A DNA stretch of 64,000 nt, taken from contig CM077115.1 of assembly GCA_039619475.1 (NCBI GenBank), forward strand, positions 153,301,774-153,365,773, given 5' to 3'. Numbering within the stretch: position 1 is the first letter of the stretch; each line of letters starts with the position of its first letter. The translations under genes and the position numbers were made by a program. Under the pieces are notes generated by a model. The model searched no databases. It was not told the origin of the DNA and saw only the letters and a list, made by a program, of their open reading frames with translations. Shown here in pieces: positions 44,959 through 55,954 of the stretch. The stretch is from Icerya purchasi. Lineage: Eukaryota; Arthropoda; Insecta; Hemiptera; Monophlebidae.

Positions 44959-45904
44959 ACTAAGCTGGTTTAAATCTTACCTTTTAATGTGTATAGTGCT
45001 GAGCAGGAGCAGAACATTGATGTCCCCTAAGGGAGTATTTTAGATCCAATTTTATTTATAATTTTTATTAATGACCTATATCAGCTAAAACTTGATGGAA
45101 AGCTACTTGTATATGCAGATGACACGGTATTGCTTGTGAGTTCAAGGCATCTGTCAGTTTTATAAAAACTAACTCAAAATGATATATATTTAACAGAAAA
45201 TTGGGTAAATAGAAATAAATTAACTCTAAATCTCGTTAAAACTAAGTATATCATATATAGTACGCGTCAACATGAATTTGGTAAAACACTTAAATTTCTC
45301 CAATAATTACAGTATAGAATGTGTTTCTGAAATCAAGTATCTTGGTATCATATTTGACTCCAAATTAAACTGGTCGGTTCATTCAAATTTTGTATCGGTT
45401 AAATTATCGAAATTAAACTTTTTATTCTATTACCTCACCCAGTATTTCTCACATTCATATTTAATTAGAGTTTACTTTACACTTTATCAGCCAGTCTTGA
45501 CATATGGTATTATTTTTTTTTTTTGGAGGGGGGGGGCTGCAAACTATCACATCAACAGAATAAAATTACTTCAGAAATCAGTAATAAAAACTGTACTTCA
45601 CGCATGACCTGCAGAAAATAAACGTATATTGGGTTTTAATGTAATCTATCATCCTCCCAACCTTATGTTCGTTTTAAAATTTAGAAATAGATTCAATATT
45701 TCACTTACCATTAGAGAAGGCGTAACAAGAATGACTAACGATTTATTTGAAATATCCCCCCTTATAATAAATATCACACAAAGATGCAAATCACTTACCT
45801 AGTCCCTACTGAATTCAACTCGTTGCCTTGTGATCTAAAATCGTTTCCTTATGTCCATATCCTATTACGAAAAAAATTAATTCCATATCTCTCCCGCATT
45901 TAAC

Positions 45905-46728
45905 TAAATCGTGTATAGATAATATTTTTATTAGGAGTTCAACTGAAGAAATCTATGCAGGAATTAACAATTCAAAAATATTCGATCGTTGTATTATCGG
46001 TTGCGTATTTCGCATTAATAGATGCTCTTATCAAAACATGAAAGGACAAACAAAAAATAGGGTAAACGAAATGTGGCTAAACCATAAACTTAAAAGTTAA
46101 GTCTTAAAAAGATTGACTCCACCGAAAATATCTGCTCGCAAATACAATCTAAATTTAATAATTTATATAAGGAATGTAGAAAGCAGATGACGTACACAAA
46201 GGAAAATAATTTTTCATTTAAAAATGACTGGATGAATATAAAAATTTTAAACTTGATGAAAATTAGGGACATTTACTATAAGCGCAGTAAAAATAATACA
46301 ACAAACGCGAGGAATAAAAAGTTGTATAAAACATACCGTAATTGGACAAAACTGAAATGAGGAAAGCGAAATTAGAATATTATAATAAACAAATGCAGCG
46401 TACTAATAGCAATAACAAAAAAATATCGTAGATAATCAATAATATCATATACGATAAAAACAAATCTTTAATTAATAAGGTCATCTTGAAACATTTTGAA
46501 CCAAAACAGCATTGTGCTCAAGTGTGTAATACGCAATTATTGAATAATGATAATTTAGAGCTGACACTTATGTCATTTTATATTCCAATAGTTACAAACA
46601 AGCAAGTAGAACAAATAATTAACAGATTACCGATTCACAAAGCCCCAGGATGGGATGGTATTAGAGCTTCGGATATTGCGAGTGGAAAACTCGCTATACT
46701 AGCTAATGACATCCGCAGTCACATGTGA
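45905..46728 (+). pseudogene. LINE fragment: endonuclease end to RT start
   Basis: SCIDNIFIRSSTEEIYAGIN with NSKIFDRCIIGCVF (45908-46010) is the last part of an AP endonuclease, with 'DRC' where 'DHC' is usual. The linker follows (ICSQIQSKFNNLYKECRKQM, then WMNIKILNLMKIRDIYYKRS). At 46486-46728 comes VTNKQVEQIINRLPIHKAPG followed by WDGIRASDIA, the opening of the RT domain ('K.PG.DGI'). It stops before the catalytic residues. It lies directly after the previous CR1-like copy but restarts earlier in the ORF, so it is a separate insertion. Confidence 0.65.
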
Positions 46729-47061
46729 AACATCACCTGTTCCCAATTACATTGTTTATTAACAAAAAAAAAGGTATCCACTTGCATCCCATTCAGATTA
46801 TTGTACAATTTGAATTAAATCTAATATCTTTAAACGATCAATAATTGTGTGAATATACATATATATACATATATATATATATATCGCGTATCTCGGAAAC
46901 GGCTATAACGTTTTCGGTGAAATTTGCACGCTAGGGGTATTTTGGGCCAATAAATCGATCTGTCAAGATGTAATCCATTTTTTAATGTTTTCAGTATGAT
47001 TCGAATCAGGGTTGGTGGCGCGATCTTTCGACGACGATGTAATAGATAATTTGTTCTGTCT
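46729..47061. other. AT microsatellite and short dispersed repeat
   Basis: (AT)n tract at about 46857-46884, then CGTATCTCGGAAACGGCTAT, AACGTTTTCGGTGAAATTTG, CACGCTAGGGGTATTTTGGG (46886-46950), a wording found in dispersed arthropod repeats. The rest probably is the 3' end of the minus-strand LINE. Confidence 0.45.
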
Positions 47062-50000
47062 TTAGTATTTTTTCGAACGTCGTCGATTATCAGCTCTGAT
47101 GTCTGGATGGTTCGACAACAGACGGTTGGGTGAGGTATAGCTAGAAGTATGGTAAGTATGCCGGCACCATTTCAGTAGATGCTCTACGGTTGGCGAGGCC
47201 ATGAACCCGCAAAGAAGACAGGAAGACGGAGGGGGAGCTCCTTCAAAGACGTGATTGTATGACAGTGCAGTGTGCCCCACACGCATTCTCGATAGGATTG
47301 AGAAATCCCTACATGAGGCAGGGAACAGCGGCTACCATGGGTCGGTGTTCGACTTTATGGACCTGAACCAGGTCGTTTGTTCTGACCATAGTTTGCCCCA
47401 CTCTTCAGCAAAGTGCATCAGAAAGACTAATGACCCTAATCGAGGCAGTACAGCGTTAAACGGCATCGGGCTAGGTAGACTCGCCTTAGCAGCCAAGTCA
47501 ATCCGCTGGGAACTGCAATATGGCCAAGGACCCATAAGAATGTGATACATATATACCTCAGATCGTGAAAGTTGGAATAAGAGTTTTTATTTTAATTATT
47601 AGAGAGTTGCAACTGTCTATGATCTGGATGATTTTAATAGATTGAAGTGAATCGATAATAAGAAGAGCATTTTGAGACGCTGGGCTTGAAGAATATGCTT
47701 CAAGACAGAAAAGGATCCCAAACATTTCAGCCTCTAAAATAGAGCAGTAGTCGTTTAGGCGGTCGGTGTACATTGCGCCTCCAATTTCATAAGCGCATGC
47801 AGTTGGTGAAGAAGAATTAGTAGGACTTGCTTTAGCTGCGTCTGTATACATGTGAATGTAGTTAGGGAAGGGAGCAAGTTTATTTAATACTACTTGAGAC
47901 ATCGATATAGAAAGGGTAGATGTTCGTAAGGAATCTGCTAAGGATATGTTTATAGATGTTGAAACATGATTCCTGGGTGCTATAGTGGTCGGATTAACAT
48001 GATGGTCGCTCCAATTTATGCCTACTTTGGAAAGAAAAGTTAAAGCCTTGACCAATTGATCGCCAGGAAAGGATGGGAATAGAATTTGGGAGTTACTGGT
48101 GGAAAATTGATATGGTAAGGAATAACGAAAAGAATCTCGAAAGGTGAGATAATCGCCAATAATAGATAAAGGAGGAAGGCCCGCCAAAGCACAAACGCCC
48201 AACAAGGGAGAAGTCCGTTGCGCCCCAAGTATGATACGTAAAGAAGTATTATGGATAGGACCGATGGATTTTAGAAGTGTTTTATTAGCAGAAGAATACA
48301 CCTGCCAATCGTATGACAGTTTACTTAAGATAAGGGCTTTGTATACTGATAACAGCAATTTTGGATCTATATTTTACTTATGGTTGGATAAACATTTCAA
48401 GATGGACAAGCATTTCATGCAACTATGCTTAAGGATGGACATGTGTGGAGCCCACGATAATCTTTCATCGAACGTTAGACCCGGGAACTTCATTGGAGGA
48501 AGGAATGGGACAGGTACATGTTTTAGGTAGAGGGTTATATCAGGATTGGAAATAGGACGACACTTCTTTAGGAATTGGACACATGCAGTTTTTAAGGATG
48601 AGAAATTCAAGCCATTCTTTTCCGCCCAGTTTTGTAATCTATTGATCGTTGACTGTAGGATAGACATCGCATTAGCGGGGAAGTTTGAGGGAAGAGATAT
48701 GTTATGGTCATCAATGAACAAATGGGCTGTTACCGGCGGCCTTATGCACTTTGCTATATCGTTTATATAAAGGATAAACAAGGTTACGCTTAAAGGCGAA
48801 CCCTGTGGAATTCCATTTTCAGTCCCGAAGGATGAAGATACTGAAGAGCCTATTCTCACTTGAATAGCCCTATCAGTGAGGAAGCTCTGGATAAAATTGC
48901 CCATATTACCGCTAATTCCGCCGTTCTTCAGCTTTTTAAGCACTCCATATCGCCATATGTAGTCGTAAGCTTTCTCTGTGTCAAAAAAGATCGAGTAGAG
49001 ATGCTGTAATCTGCTGTGAACTGTTGGGATTCGCCTTTGTGGGCTAAGATGATGAACGAGTGCAGATTTATATTTTCGGTCGCCTGCTTGGATTGGAGAA
49101 AAGATTTCCTTGGATTCAAGATAGAAATAGAGGCGTCGATTCACCATTTTCTCCATTACCTTGGAAAGTACTGAGATCAACGAGATGAGTCTACAGCTTT
49201 GAGGAAGGAAGGGGTCCTTGTTCGACTTGAAAATCGGAATAAGGAGAGTTGTTTTTAAAGATTGTGGGATAAAACCAGAAGACCAAATTTGGTTGTAGAT
49301 GCAGAGCAGGAATAATCTAGCAGATGTAGGAAGATGTTTGTGCATGAAGGAATGTATGGAATCAACTCCAGGTGCGCTATTCTTTATGTTGCAGTTTAGT
49401 TGATAATTTAACTCATGGATTGTAAAAGGAAGATTTAAAGGATCATTTTCGTCGGAATTAAAAGATATTGTTTGTTGTTCCACGGTTAGTTTCATGGCCG
49501 CAAAGGAAGGATCATATAAGGACGACGAGGAATTTTTAAAATGAAGCGCAAAAACTCTCGCAACGTCAGACTCTTCTTTGATCAGCAAGCCATTTATGAG
49601 TAACGCAGGAGTCAAAGAATGATTCGAGGCTCCATTGAGAGACTTAATTTTTTTTCCACATAACGGTGCTGGGTGCATCTTTACAATAGAAGAGACAAAA
49701 GATATCCAGGACTGTTGTCTTTTGTCCGGATAAGTAACCTCGCTATGGCCCTGCGCTTTTTGAATTCCGCTAGGTCACTGAGTAATTCGGTGGTCTTGTA
49801 CCTTACAGAGAGCTATTTTCCTCTCAGAAATGACTGCGTTAATCTCTGGGAACCACAAAAGTCCCCGCTTATGCTGTGTGTATGATATCAGTGGAATGGA
49901 TGCTACAGCGGCAGTGTTAATTGCTTCCGTGAGCTTCTGTAGGTTTTCCTCTACCGATAGTGAGAAGTGGTGTGGGACAATAAATCCTGACTTATATTTA

Positions 50001-50715
50001 TCCTAATCTGCTCTGTGAAAAGCGAAGCGTTTAACCGACCGCTTTGGCCTCGCCTTCGGCACCTTAGGAGGAATATTGATGAAAATTAGGAAACGGTCGC
50101 TAGAGCAAAGATCTTGATGTACGATGCTTGATAAAAAGGGGAATAGTACAGCCGATGCAAAAGCAAAGTCTAAAGTAGAGAAAGAATTATAGGAAAAACT
50201 GAAATATGTGTGTGAGGGGGGAGGAAGTAGCAGGAGGTTGCTGTTCGAGAGGCAGTCGGAGATTATCGTTCCATGAGCGTTGTAACGTGTGGATTCCCAC
50301 AATTGGGAATGTGCATTAAAATCACCCAACAAAAGAGTTAGGTATCCTATTATCAAACTGCATTTGAGTAATCTTCCCGGAAGGAGGAAAGTAGCAGTTA
50401 CAAATATTTATACCGGAAAAGGGGAGCGATGGAATTGTAATTTGGACCGTCATCGCTTGTAATGTGGTATTCAATATTAATTGTTGAGAAGGGAAACTGT
50501 CTTTTACCAATATGGCGAATCCTCCGCTGGCTACTGAACCCTTCGTGAAGTCGGATCGATAGGTAGTGTAATCTTTAAAGCAGGGAGAATGTGCTAATTT
50601 TAGATGTTTCTAGCAAGCAAACTATGGTTGGATCATGATTGCACAGTAGTAGCTTCAGTTCTTCTATACATTTGTAGGGGCCTCTGCAGTTCTACTGCAT
50701 AATGTCATGCGTCAT
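47062..50715 (-). pseudogene. I-like ORF2 (EN-RT-RNase H), decayed
   Basis: Starts at ATG 50715; the signature MQWNC reads MQ*NC because of TAG at 50692-50694. The endonuclease includes LLGDFNAHSQLWE and CSSDRF (about 50330-50085; the histidine of SDH is lost). The RT is one open frame from 49678 to 48374, with NSAPGVDSIHSFMHKHLP, ISVLSKVMEKMVNRRLYFYL, LYSIFFDTEKAYDYIWR, NGIPQGSPLSVTLFILYIND and the catalytic box FIDD (about 48708-48719). Thumb: YKALILSKLSYDWQVYSSAN. RNase H: MYTDAAKAS, ILEAEMFGILFCLEAY, LIIDSLQSIKII. The last part, RMRVGHTALSYNHVF with CLLCGFMASPTVEHLLKWC, ends at 47062. Several frameshifts lie outside the RT. Confidence 0.83.
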
Positions 50716-50760
50716 GACTAAAACTATCTTCTTCGCCTTAAAAGTGGTGTACAGTTCCTG

Positions 50761-51293
50761 TTAGTCCGTGATGGCGCCGCTGTGGTGTCTCAAAGGGTCT
50801 TCCTCGACATCGCTTAATATTCTTATGATACGGGTGAACCTGTATTTCACTTTCTGTTCCTTCAGAAGGGGTTTTGTGGTGGCTAGCATGTATAATAGAC
50901 CATCTCTGTCTTTGGTGAGGTCCCTAGCAAAGTTAATAAATTCTTGTTGGTCAAGACATTACTGATAAAATCTTTGAATCCATTAAAATCGGTTATAAAC
51001 GATGATTGATGTTCATCGAACAGATGCTTGACTCGCGCTGTTGCTTGCTTGATTCTCTGTAGGGTGGACAGGTTGGATTTAGGTTGCTGCTTCGCTGAAA
51101 AATTGGATGGGGAAAAAAATAAATTTTGCCACTGGTCAGGTACAAGATTGATTTCATGGTTTTTATGATCTGGAAGGGCAAGATTAAGTTTTTTATTCGC
51201 TGGCTGGGGTGTAAGGCCCGCACTGATATTTTCAGGCGGGTCCATCGGAGAGAGGGGGTGAGGTCGCTTAACGGTTAAATTGAACGGCTCCAA
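50761..51293 (-). pseudogene. I-like ORF1, C-terminal half
   Basis: Contains KRPHPLSPMDPPENIS (about 51265-51220), a proline-rich linker, and a conserved helical module: ATARVKHLFDEHQSSFITDF, NGFKDFISNVLTNKNLL, then after one frameshift KDRDGLLYMLATTKPLLKEQ, KVKYRFTRIIRILSDV. It ends in TAA at 50761-50763. The same module ends ORF1 of the 58-64 kb element (AGAKHLF... to ...CTRIIKELNKI). The N-terminal half and any zinc knuckle are missing. Confidence 0.72.
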
Positions 51294-51330
51294 AACTTAA
51301 ATACAACCATTTATTGATAATAACAGTTCA

Positions 51331-51353
51331 TTTTTTTTTTTTTTTTTTTTTTT
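51331..51353. repeat. Poly-T run
   Basis: A run of more than 20 T. It could be the poly(A) tail of a minus-strand insertion whose body is not recognisable to the right, or simple sequence. Confidence 0.6.
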
Positions 51354-52094
51354 GTATTAATTTTATATATGCAGTGATTTGATCGGAAATTTTTTCCAAT
51401 TGATTGGAAAACAGCTCACAGGTAAAATTACAAGACGCTTTTTATTTGTTTTTATAACGAATAAACCGACAGATAAAGCTAACGACCATATGTACCTAAA
51501 ATTTAATTTTTCTAATAAAAAACGCATAGAAATACATTCATAACAATCAACGTGTGTAGTAGTCATTGAAAACATTTTCCAACCATCCGGAAAGCTAATT
51601 CGAAGAACCTATACAGTTTTGTTGCGTTCAGTATTGAAAAGCAAATTTGTATGGAAAGAGGCTTTAAATTCATAAACGTGTTCATAAATTAGTTTTAAAA
51701 TATTTTATGTTTTGCGAATATGTGTAAGATTAAAAATAGAGTTAAACAGTTAAAAAATAAAATACCGAGCAAAGCCCTATTTACCTTAATCAATTAAGGT
51801 ATTTTTGTGTAATCGTGTGGTGATTGAGCTATGTCGTTCGCTAAATCATAAATAGAGATTGTTTTGTATGAGAGACGGACAGAAAAAATAATAATTTGTT
51901 TATAATTATTATTTAACTAATATTTTACTTATTGTCCTATCTCTCACGGTTTTCAACCTACAGCTGTGAGAGCCATAAGAGGTTATAATCTTATTCCTTC
52001 CTTCTGTTCCAGTGAAAACCGAAATAATACCTCGCGAAAAAACGAACTTGGATCGTGGCACTCGCCACATAGAAGGACTGAGAACACGGCTTTC

Positions 52095-52901
52095 GAATAT
52101 GACTGAGAAAGAACGGGCATCCGTATGAGAGAGGAACAGAGTAAGCACCATCCAGATGCGTAACGCGGAACCAGCCGAAAGACGAGCAGCTAGGCTTAAG
52201 GATGCACGATTGCGAGCACAGCAGTCGTGTTCTGTAGCAACAGATTTGGTTCATTCTCAACAGGAATGAACGCGAAAGGGTCCTCGGATAGCTGAAACAC
52301 GTGCCCAAAGACCAGCAGATCTGCATCTGCAATGCAATCGTCTTGCATTCCGGTACAATACAGCTGTTGATTATAGTTCAAATCGGAATGTTGTCATTGG
52401 CTAGATGAGTTATGTCTGCACCCACTGCCAGGCTCTAAAATTCAATAATGAAACGAACGGAACGTGTTGCGCTGAGGGGAAAAATCAAATCGCCACAACT
52501 TGAAGTTATCGAACATCAAGAAATATAACTCTCGCTTCCGAATGACGTCTTTTGGTGCGAAAATTGTGACTGCTCAATTCATGGCAACGTTTAAAATCAA
52601 AGGAAAAATATATCACAAAGCTGGCTCGCTGCTCCTGTTCACAGATAGTGACCATAAATTCCTTCAAATATAGTTTATCGGTGATGATAGAGATGAAGTC
52701 GATGCACGTTGCGGAATAAAAACCTCGCTAAGAAGATCACAATCATTTCGCAACTACAGGAGAGCTCCTTCACGAAAGTGACAATTTGTTGCTTTTGTTC
52801 AAAACAGCAATTGATATGCCATCAGACACCCACAAGATTGTCATTCACGCAGACAAAACGCCTGCTGGAGAACATGTCCGGAGATATGATGCTCCAACTA
52901 T
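52095..52901 (+). pseudogene. Helitron Rep N-terminal region
   Basis: Reads NMTEKERASV, RMRNAEPAERRAARL-like Arg/Ala-rich repeats, then AVDYSSNRNVVIG and a Cys pair CTHCQALKFNNETNGTCCAE (about 52360-52480), the zinc-like motif of animal Helitron proteins. Then TSFGAKIVTAQFMATFKIKG, KIYHKAGSLL, HKFLQIYFIGDDRDEVDARC and, after frame changes, MPSDTHKIVIHADKTPAGEH. It breaks off at DAPT where the LINE inserted. Stops occur at several places. Confidence 0.82.
52894..52901. repeat. 8-bp target duplication, left copy
   Basis: CCAACTAT; the right copy is at 54725-54732. It flanks the minus-strand LINE inserted in the Helitron ORF. Confidence 0.8.
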
Positions 52902-54724
52902 TTTCCTTTATTTATTTGGTGAATAATAACATAAATACATAGTAATTGAAACCTAGCCATGAGTATCTCAGTTGAATGAACACCTCATGGATTCGAAACA
53001 ATAAAAAGAAAATAAAGAGACAAAAATTAACCGATATAAAAATTAAAATAAAATTATACATTAAATGAAAAATCTTCAACATTCGAATATTTCGAAGCCA
53101 TGATAAAATACGAATTCGCCGCGTGCAGGAATTTTGATAAATTATCGTTTTTTAATGGAAAACAATTTACGCGTCTTTAAACAAGAATTTCCATTTGGCG
53201 CACTCATTAACGATATGGGTGACAGTTTCAGGAGTATCTCCACAGGAACACAAATCGGTGTCTACTAGATGGAAACGGTGCAGATAACTTTGGAATCTAC
53301 CGTGTCCAGTAAGAAATTGCGTGTCACATACTTATTAATATTCTTCGATTTTGATTGGATTGATTTTAACCTCGGGGACGAAACTAAATGTTAATCTTCC
53401 AGTTGAGCTATTGTTCCAGCTATTTTGCATTTTAATAAATCTCTATTGTTTAGATCCAACTCCAAATTGAGATTATTTAACCCTTTGAAATACAAAATTT
53501 TATGCTGCAATACGGAATGCAGTGGCAATTGTCCTGCTATTGTTCGCAACGCATCACCGGAAGTAGTTCTATGCGCGCGGAGAATAAACAAAAGAAATTT
53601 CCTTTGGGATTTAACTAGTACTTCCTGAATGCTTTTACGCTTTAAAGCCTCTTCAAACATAAATACGCAGTACGTGAATAATGGAACAACTAGCATATTA
53701 TAAATTATTAAACGGTGTTTAGTGCTCATCCCATACGTGCGTCCAGACACGGAGTGCAATTTATTTAGAACCGTTGTAGCTTTACTGGACAAATTTTTGA
53801 AATGTTGATTAAAACTGTAGCGACAGTCTAATGCAATACCGAGATATTTCAGTGAGTCGACGATATTAATTTCAAAGTTCGGTGTAGAGAGATGTAGCGA
53901 ATTGTAGTAGTCCCTTTTTCGTTTCCTGTGCATGATTAATAAATTAGTCTTGTTTTCGTCCAACTGTAGAAGATGTTTTTCCATATAGGTTAAAATATTG
54001 TTGATTGTAATCTTGAAGTATTTACAAATGGAGGGACGATGGTTAGAAGTGACCGCGAATGCTAGATCATCTGCATAGAAATATCTGGTTACTGCCGACG
54101 GGAACTCCATCAACGATAAGTCTGAAATATACAAATTCCAAAAAGTCGGGCCCAAAATCGATCATTGCGGGCATCCGCGAGTAACATTTCGAAAATATGT
54201 TTGATGTTCGTAAATAAATTTAATAGTTCTGGAATCTAAGTATTGTCTTAAAATTGAGATTATTCTATAATCGAGCCTGAGTGCTCAAATTTTGTGGAAT
54301 AAGACTGACCACGAACAGTTATCAAAAGCGCCTTTAATATCCAACGTCAGCAGGTCGATCGCAGTCTTTTTACTTAACGCACGCTCAATCTGCTTAGATA
54401 ATTCGTCAAAAAGCGTTGCCGTGGAACGGGACTTAGTAAATCCAAATTTCCGATCATCGTGAGGTAAAACCGGCAGTATACGATTCAACAAAACATATTC
54501 AAACACCTTGGCTAAAGCGCTTAACAAGACAATCGGTCTGTACGAAGATGGAAGACTAGGACTACGTCCGGGTTTTAGCACAAAAACTGTCCTTCCTGCT
54601 CGCCAGGCTTCCGGGAAGACTCCGAACCTCAACAGAGCGATGAATAAGCTCTGAAGTAAATTAGGATAGTGGAAATTCAAGATCTTCAAACATTTATTCG
54701 TCAGAGGAGCTTTATTTTTAGTCC
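52902..54724 (-). mobile_element. 5'-truncated LINE inserted in the Helitron
   Basis: An insertion of 1823 bp bounded by CCAACTAT duplications. On minus it begins inside ORF2 (TNKCLKILNFHYPNLLQSLF) and runs through RTVFVLKPGRSPSLPSSYRP, IVLLSALAKVFEYVLLNRIL, FGFTKSRSTATLFDELSKQI and LLTLDIKGAFDNCSWS (54285-54721). It resumes in another frame with MGPTFWNLYISDLSL and the box FYADDLAFAV (about 54085-54050). The thumb SLKYLGIALDCRYSFNQHF and the C-terminal motif NFLTGHGRFQSYLHRF with CSCGDTPETVTHIVNEC (about 53325-53185) follow. The 3' end is AATAAATAAAGGAAA at the left edge. Classic 5'-truncated target-primed insertion. Confidence 0.87.
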
Positions 54725-55048
54725 CCAACTATAGACGAAGTAGCAATCATCATAGTCGGAGATCAGTTCAAACCCAGAGATATTGTTCTCCATCAAAGAA
54801 ACGATCAACTGATAAGCGTCGCAGAAACTCGCCGTTGTTACGATGCTTTGCAATATCTAGTTATCTTCCGGGATGGTGCCGATGGGTATCATTTCAATGT
54901 GAAGATGATAAATCCAGTGAATAGTGCAGAAATCAATAAAAAGTGCAGCGCAATGAACTTTTTACACATACTGCTCGATGATTCGCAGGAACAAGGACAA
55001 TTATATTTTGAAATGCCGTCAGTTGTTTCACCAGTACATTGTGGATAT
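54725..55048 (+). pseudogene. Helitron Rep, middle piece
   Basis: Continues the ORF after the LINE: TIDEVAIIIVGDQFKPRDIV, LHQRNDQLISVAETRRCYDA, LQYLVIFRDGADGYHFNVKM, INPVNSAEINKKCSAMNF, and RQLFHQYIVDI, where it is cut by the TG...CA unit. This block between the zinc-like motif and the HUH core is strongly conserved in animal Helitrons. Frame changes occur near 54850 and 54990. Confidence 0.82.
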
Positions 55049-55954
55049 TGATACGAATTGAACTATTGGTCCCTGTTTTGGAGCGCCGGTTGATATAAAT
55101 TCACCACTCTTGTTTTAAACTTTACGACGAAAATAAAAAACTAAATAATAATAAAAAAACAAAGATGTTGCGGGCGCCAGTGGCAAGAGACACCGGCTTA
55201 CCACCACCGGAAAAGCTCTGTTAGCGGAAGAACACCAGGCTTTTATCAACGAAGAAAGAACGCAAAAAAAAGAAAACAAAGAAAAATTAAAAGAAAAATT
55301 TCTAAATGTGCAGCACGGCGAAAGGCTGACATATGTATATCGAACAACGTAAACGCGACGACGATTAGCAACAACAATTCAACGAAAAATTAAACAGACG
55401 ACCACCATCGACTGAACACCGAATTAATCTATATCGAATGATAGTGCAAGATGCACGAACGAAGATTTCGGTACGCGATGGCCTTTTACCAAACGACATA
55501 GTCGAATCGCTGAAATTACCCGCTACCTTATCAATTAATTCGAACGCCGATTTTTCTAGAACATTTTATATATATTTTGTATTATATTAAAAAGCTGCCA
55601 CTACCCTGTCTTTCCGGGATTTTATCAACTCTCTCGCGACCCTCGTAGCTACACGCTCCATACTTATACGCTTCAACGGTGAACGCTATACCTTCGTGTT
55701 CTTCGACCGCGCTTCACCCCGCGAAATCAGTTTTCGCTCCCGCAACACAACCAACAGAACGGTTGTGTTCGGGATAACCAGGCTTTTCGGTCGAAATAGC
55801 GTCTCCGATCGTAATTCACCGTCATTTTTGTTACCCGAGAAAAACCCGGAATATAAATGATTTTAAAATCGAAATAATAATTTCTACCTCGGATAGCATT
55901 ATCTGAAAGCATATAAAATGTAATAAAAATGCTGCAGCTGCCGAATCCGTCTCA
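55049..55954 (-). mobile_element. TG...CA unit C (LTR-like), 906 bp, ATAT duplication
   Basis: Inserted in the Helitron ORF. Starts TGATACGAATTG and ends CCGAATCCGTCTCA, with ATAT on both sides (55045-55048 and 55955-55958). Removing the unit and one ATAT restores the Helitron reading YIVDMYVKIETERL. Shares with unit A the box GCGGGCGCCAGTGGC (about 55156), CGGCTTACCACCACCGGA, AGATTTCGGTACGCGATGG, ACGACATAGTCGAATCGCTG and TATCAATTAATTCGAACGCC. No ORF. TG...CA ends and a 4-bp duplication fit a Gypsy-type solo LTR; orientation is minus if the complement TGAGACGGATTCGG is its 5' end. Confidence 0.75.

Larger units (their letters stand above)
43150..45890 (+). pseudogene. CR1/RTE-like LINE ORF2, split by insertions
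   Basis: Reads in order: NNKLFEWFIKNLSEIIN and NIYRAHKQDLKDIDLQQKLK (EN-RT linker, 43180-43400); NSVANFFNKYFKDC (about 43565-43605); STISKVFEKIMKTKILYYLL and FGHNQFGFLPERGTDAALFE (RT, 44065-44195); AAIYFDIKIAFDT (catalytic Asp, to 44278). It is then interrupted, and resumes WFKSYL (44967), DVP*GSILDPILFIIFINDL and LVYADDTVLLVSS (about 45107-45140); then VSEIKYLGIIFDSKLNWSVH and KLLQKSVIKTVLHA. Short homopolymer expansions (T12 then G9 at about 45509-45535) disturb the 'YGI..WGGA' segment. No RNase H. Clade assignment between CR1 and RTE is uncertain. Confidence 0.75.
47062..51293 (-). mobile_element. I-like LINE, diverged relative of the 58-64 kb element
   Basis: ORF1 3' half, short spacer, then ORF2 with EN, RT, RNase H and C-terminal zinc motif, all on minus. 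Protein similarity to the 58-64 kb element extends over every domain but with many substitutions, so they are sister families rather than copies of one family. The ORF1-ORF2 spacer is 45 bases here and 73 there. No poly(A) tail or target duplication was recognised. Confidence 0.83.
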
